From the NCBI GenBank assembly GCA_020851835.1, contig JADZBZ010000508.1, positions 1 through 14,955 of the forward strand: a DNA stretch of 14,955 bases, in the 5' to 3' direction. Both the position numbers and the translations under genes were made by a program. Below, in pieces: positions 13,815 to 14,955 of the stretch. Source of the DNA: Acidobacteriota bacterium (lineage in GTDB: Bacteria > Acidobacteriota > Vicinamibacteria > Vicinamibacterales > UBA2999). The number at the start of each line of letters is the position of its first letter. Position 1 is the stretch's first letter. A model generated the notes under the pieces. The model did not search any database and was not told the DNA's origin. It saw only the letters and a program-made list of their open reading frames with translations.

Positions 13815-14848
13815 CACGCGCGCACGGCGGCTTCCATTCGATTCTGGAACGCGATCATCCCTACGTCTTCATCGACTCGTGCATGCAGATGTGGCCCGAC
13901 GCCGACTTCGCCGTCGCGCACCGGCACGGGGTGACGGCCTACGGGGTCACGGCTTTCGAGCCCAACGACCCGTTCGACCTCGCGCTGGAGCAGTTGATGT
14001 TCTGGCATCTGGTGGCCAGACGGCATCCCAACCTGCTGGTGGCGCATACCGCCGATGACATCCGCGCGGCCAGGCGCGACGGCCGGGCCGCCCTGGTGCT
14101 CTTCGCGCAGGGCGGCGACTTCATCGACCGCAAGCTGCACCGCATCGAAGCGTTCTACCGCCTCGGGTTGCGCGTGATGATTCCCGCCTACAACCGCACC
14201 AACGCCATCTGCGACGGCATCCTCGACCGTACCAGCGGCGGCCTCTCGCGATTCGGGTGCCGCGTCGTGGAGGAAGCCAACCGCCTCGGTCTCGTGCTCG
14301 ATTGCACCCACGTCGGCAAGCGCTCCACGCTCGACATCATCGAGGCGAGCACGGGGCCGGTGATCTTCAGCCACTCCAACCCGAAGGCGCGCGCCGACAA
14401 CCCGCGCAACATCGACGACGAGCAGATTCGTGCCTGCGTGGCCCGAGGCGGCGTCATCGGCGCCGTGTCGTGGGGCCCGCTCGTGATGCCGCCGGGCGGC
14501 ACCACGCGACCGACGCTCGACATGTTCCTGGGGATGATCGACCACGTCGTGCAACTGGCCGGCAGCAGCCGCCACGTGGGCATTGGTACCGATCTGTCGC
14601 TCGGTTCCTACCCGCCGCACGGTACCGACCCGTGGGGGGATGCCGAGTACCCGAACCCATCGGCGGAGTACGGGCGCGCGGTCACCTCCGATATCCGATC
14701 CGAGAAGCGAATGGTGGAAGGCTTCGACGACTATCCGCAGGTGGTGGACGTGGCCAACCGCCTGCTGCAGCGAGGCTACGTGGACGAGGACGTGCGCGGG
14801 ATTCTCGGGGCAAACTACTTGAGGCTGTTCGACGCGCTCTGGACGTAG
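13811..14848 (+). CDS. M19 (membrane dipeptidase)-like protein with altered metal site
   Basis: A 345-residue amidohydrolase-fold protein related to the M19 renal dipeptidase family. Recognisable family blocks are YRLGLRVMIPAYNRTNAICD (116-135), FGCRVVEEANRLGLVLDCTH (148-167), VIFSHSNPKARADNPRN (184-200), GGVIGAVSW and HVGIGTDL (255-262). Of the five metal ligands in characterised members, His167, His188 and Asp261 are kept, but the N-terminal HxD is Cys24 and Gln26 (DSCMQ) and the bridging Glu is Gln100 (FAQGGDF). A normal two-zinc dipeptidase site is therefore unlikely. It has no signal peptide and is probably cytoplasmic. ATG 13811 is preferred because GAGG (13802-13805) lies 5 bases upstream and the ATG overlaps the permease stop; GTG 13805 is the alternative. 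Activity and substrate are unknown. Confidence 0.85.
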   Translation: MTRAHGGFHSILERDHPYVFIDSCMQMWPDADFAVAHRHGVTAYGVTAFEPNDPFDLALEQLMFWHLVARRHPNLLVAHTADDIRAARRDGRAALVLFAQGGDFIDRKLHRIEAFYRLGLRVMIPAYNRTNAICDGILDRTSGGLSRFGCRVVEEANRLGLVLDCTHVGKRSTLDIIEASTGPVIFSHSNPKARADNPRNIDDEQIRACVARGGVIGAVSWGPLVMPPGGTTRPTLDMFLGMIDHVVQLAGSSRHVGIGTDLSLGSYPPHGTDPWGDAEYPNPSAEYGRAVTSDIRSEKRMVEGFDDYPQVVDVANRLLQRGYVDEDVRGILGANYLRLFDALWT

Positions 14849-14871
14849 GGATTCCCGCGGTCCGCGTAATG

Positions 14872-14955
14872 TCACTTGCGGCCGTAGGCGCCGCCACTGG
14901 CCAGCCGATCGAAGTAGCCATACGACTCGGCTGCCATCTGGCCGATCACGCGTTC
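14872..14955 (-). CDS. C-terminal end of an unidentified protein (cut by window edge)
   Basis: On the minus strand the last 84 bases read as 27 sense codons followed by TGA, with mostly G or C third positions and a protein-like peptide containing GQMAAESYGYFDRLASGG and ending YGRK. It converges on the M19-like gene with 23 bp between stops. I do not recognise the family from this fragment; the start lies beyond the window. Confidence 0.55.
   Translation of the reverse strand, partial: ERVIGQMAAESYGYFDRLASGGAYGRK

Noticed and set aside
14849..14871. CGCGG-T-CCGCG as a terminator between the convergent last two genes
   Set aside because: The spacer is one base, too small for a hairpin loop, and there is no T tract.
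13781..14875. 364-codon minus-strand frame over the M19-like gene
   Set aside because: Antisense shadow with no domain; the plus strand matches M19 along its length.
1..14955. CRISPR array, tRNA or rRNA gene, insertion sequence or phage genes
   Set aside because: No regularly spaced repeats, transposase, integrase or tRNA-like cloverleaf was seen. Codon use looks uniform across the window, giving no sign of a recently acquired island.

Overview
The window is a gene-dense, high-GC bacterial chromosome segment with strong G/C at third codon positions. It holds fourteen recognisable genes plus a short coding-like tail. The gene set (a fused alpha-beta E1 2-oxoacid dehydrogenase, a HYR-domain SGNH lipoprotein, an M19-like enzyme opening with DSCMQMWPD) suggests Acidobacteriota, perhaps the Vicinamibacteria. 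That placement is inference from recall, not a search. I see no tRNA, rRNA, CRISPR array, insertion sequence or phage gene. No stretch over 300 bases lacks a gene; the longest gap is 10813-11060.

Layout. 1-2472 (+) looks like the edge of a surface-polysaccharide locus: the C-terminal half of an NAD-dependent sugar epimerase, a small exported protein with a secretin/TonB short N-terminal-like domain, and a GNAT-type acyltransferase. 2488-2937 (+) is a GatB/YqeY-domain protein. 3067-6595 (+) is a tight run: murJ (lipid II flippase), a fosmidomycin-resistance-type MFS transporter overlapping it by 8 bp, and a rhomboid protease. 6645-8611 (-) is a convergent set read leftwards: cupin, lemA, then an M48 (HtpX-like) membrane metalloprotease whose GTG start shares one base with the lemA stop.

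8674-10812 (+) encodes both E1 subunits of a 2-oxoacid dehydrogenase in one chain, diverging from the cupin across a 62-bp gap with two back-to-back extended -10 boxes. 11061-12056 (+) is an SGNH hydrolase lipoprotein. 12092-14848 (+) is an overlapping trio: ABC ATPase, ABC-2 permease and an M19-like protein lacking three of the five usual metal ligands. 14872-14955 (-) is the C-terminal end of an unidentified gene.

Regulation. Several genes have a TAnnnT hexamer, often with an upstream TG, ending only 5 to 20 bases before the chosen start, while others have clear Shine-Dalgarno sequences. This suggests a mixture of leaderless or very short-leader transcripts and conventional ones. I found no obviously new multi-gene system. 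The best leads are the divergent promoter pair, the altered M19 metal site, the coding-like extension past the E1 stop, a 16-bp element shared by two intergenic gaps, and the isolated STN-like exported protein.
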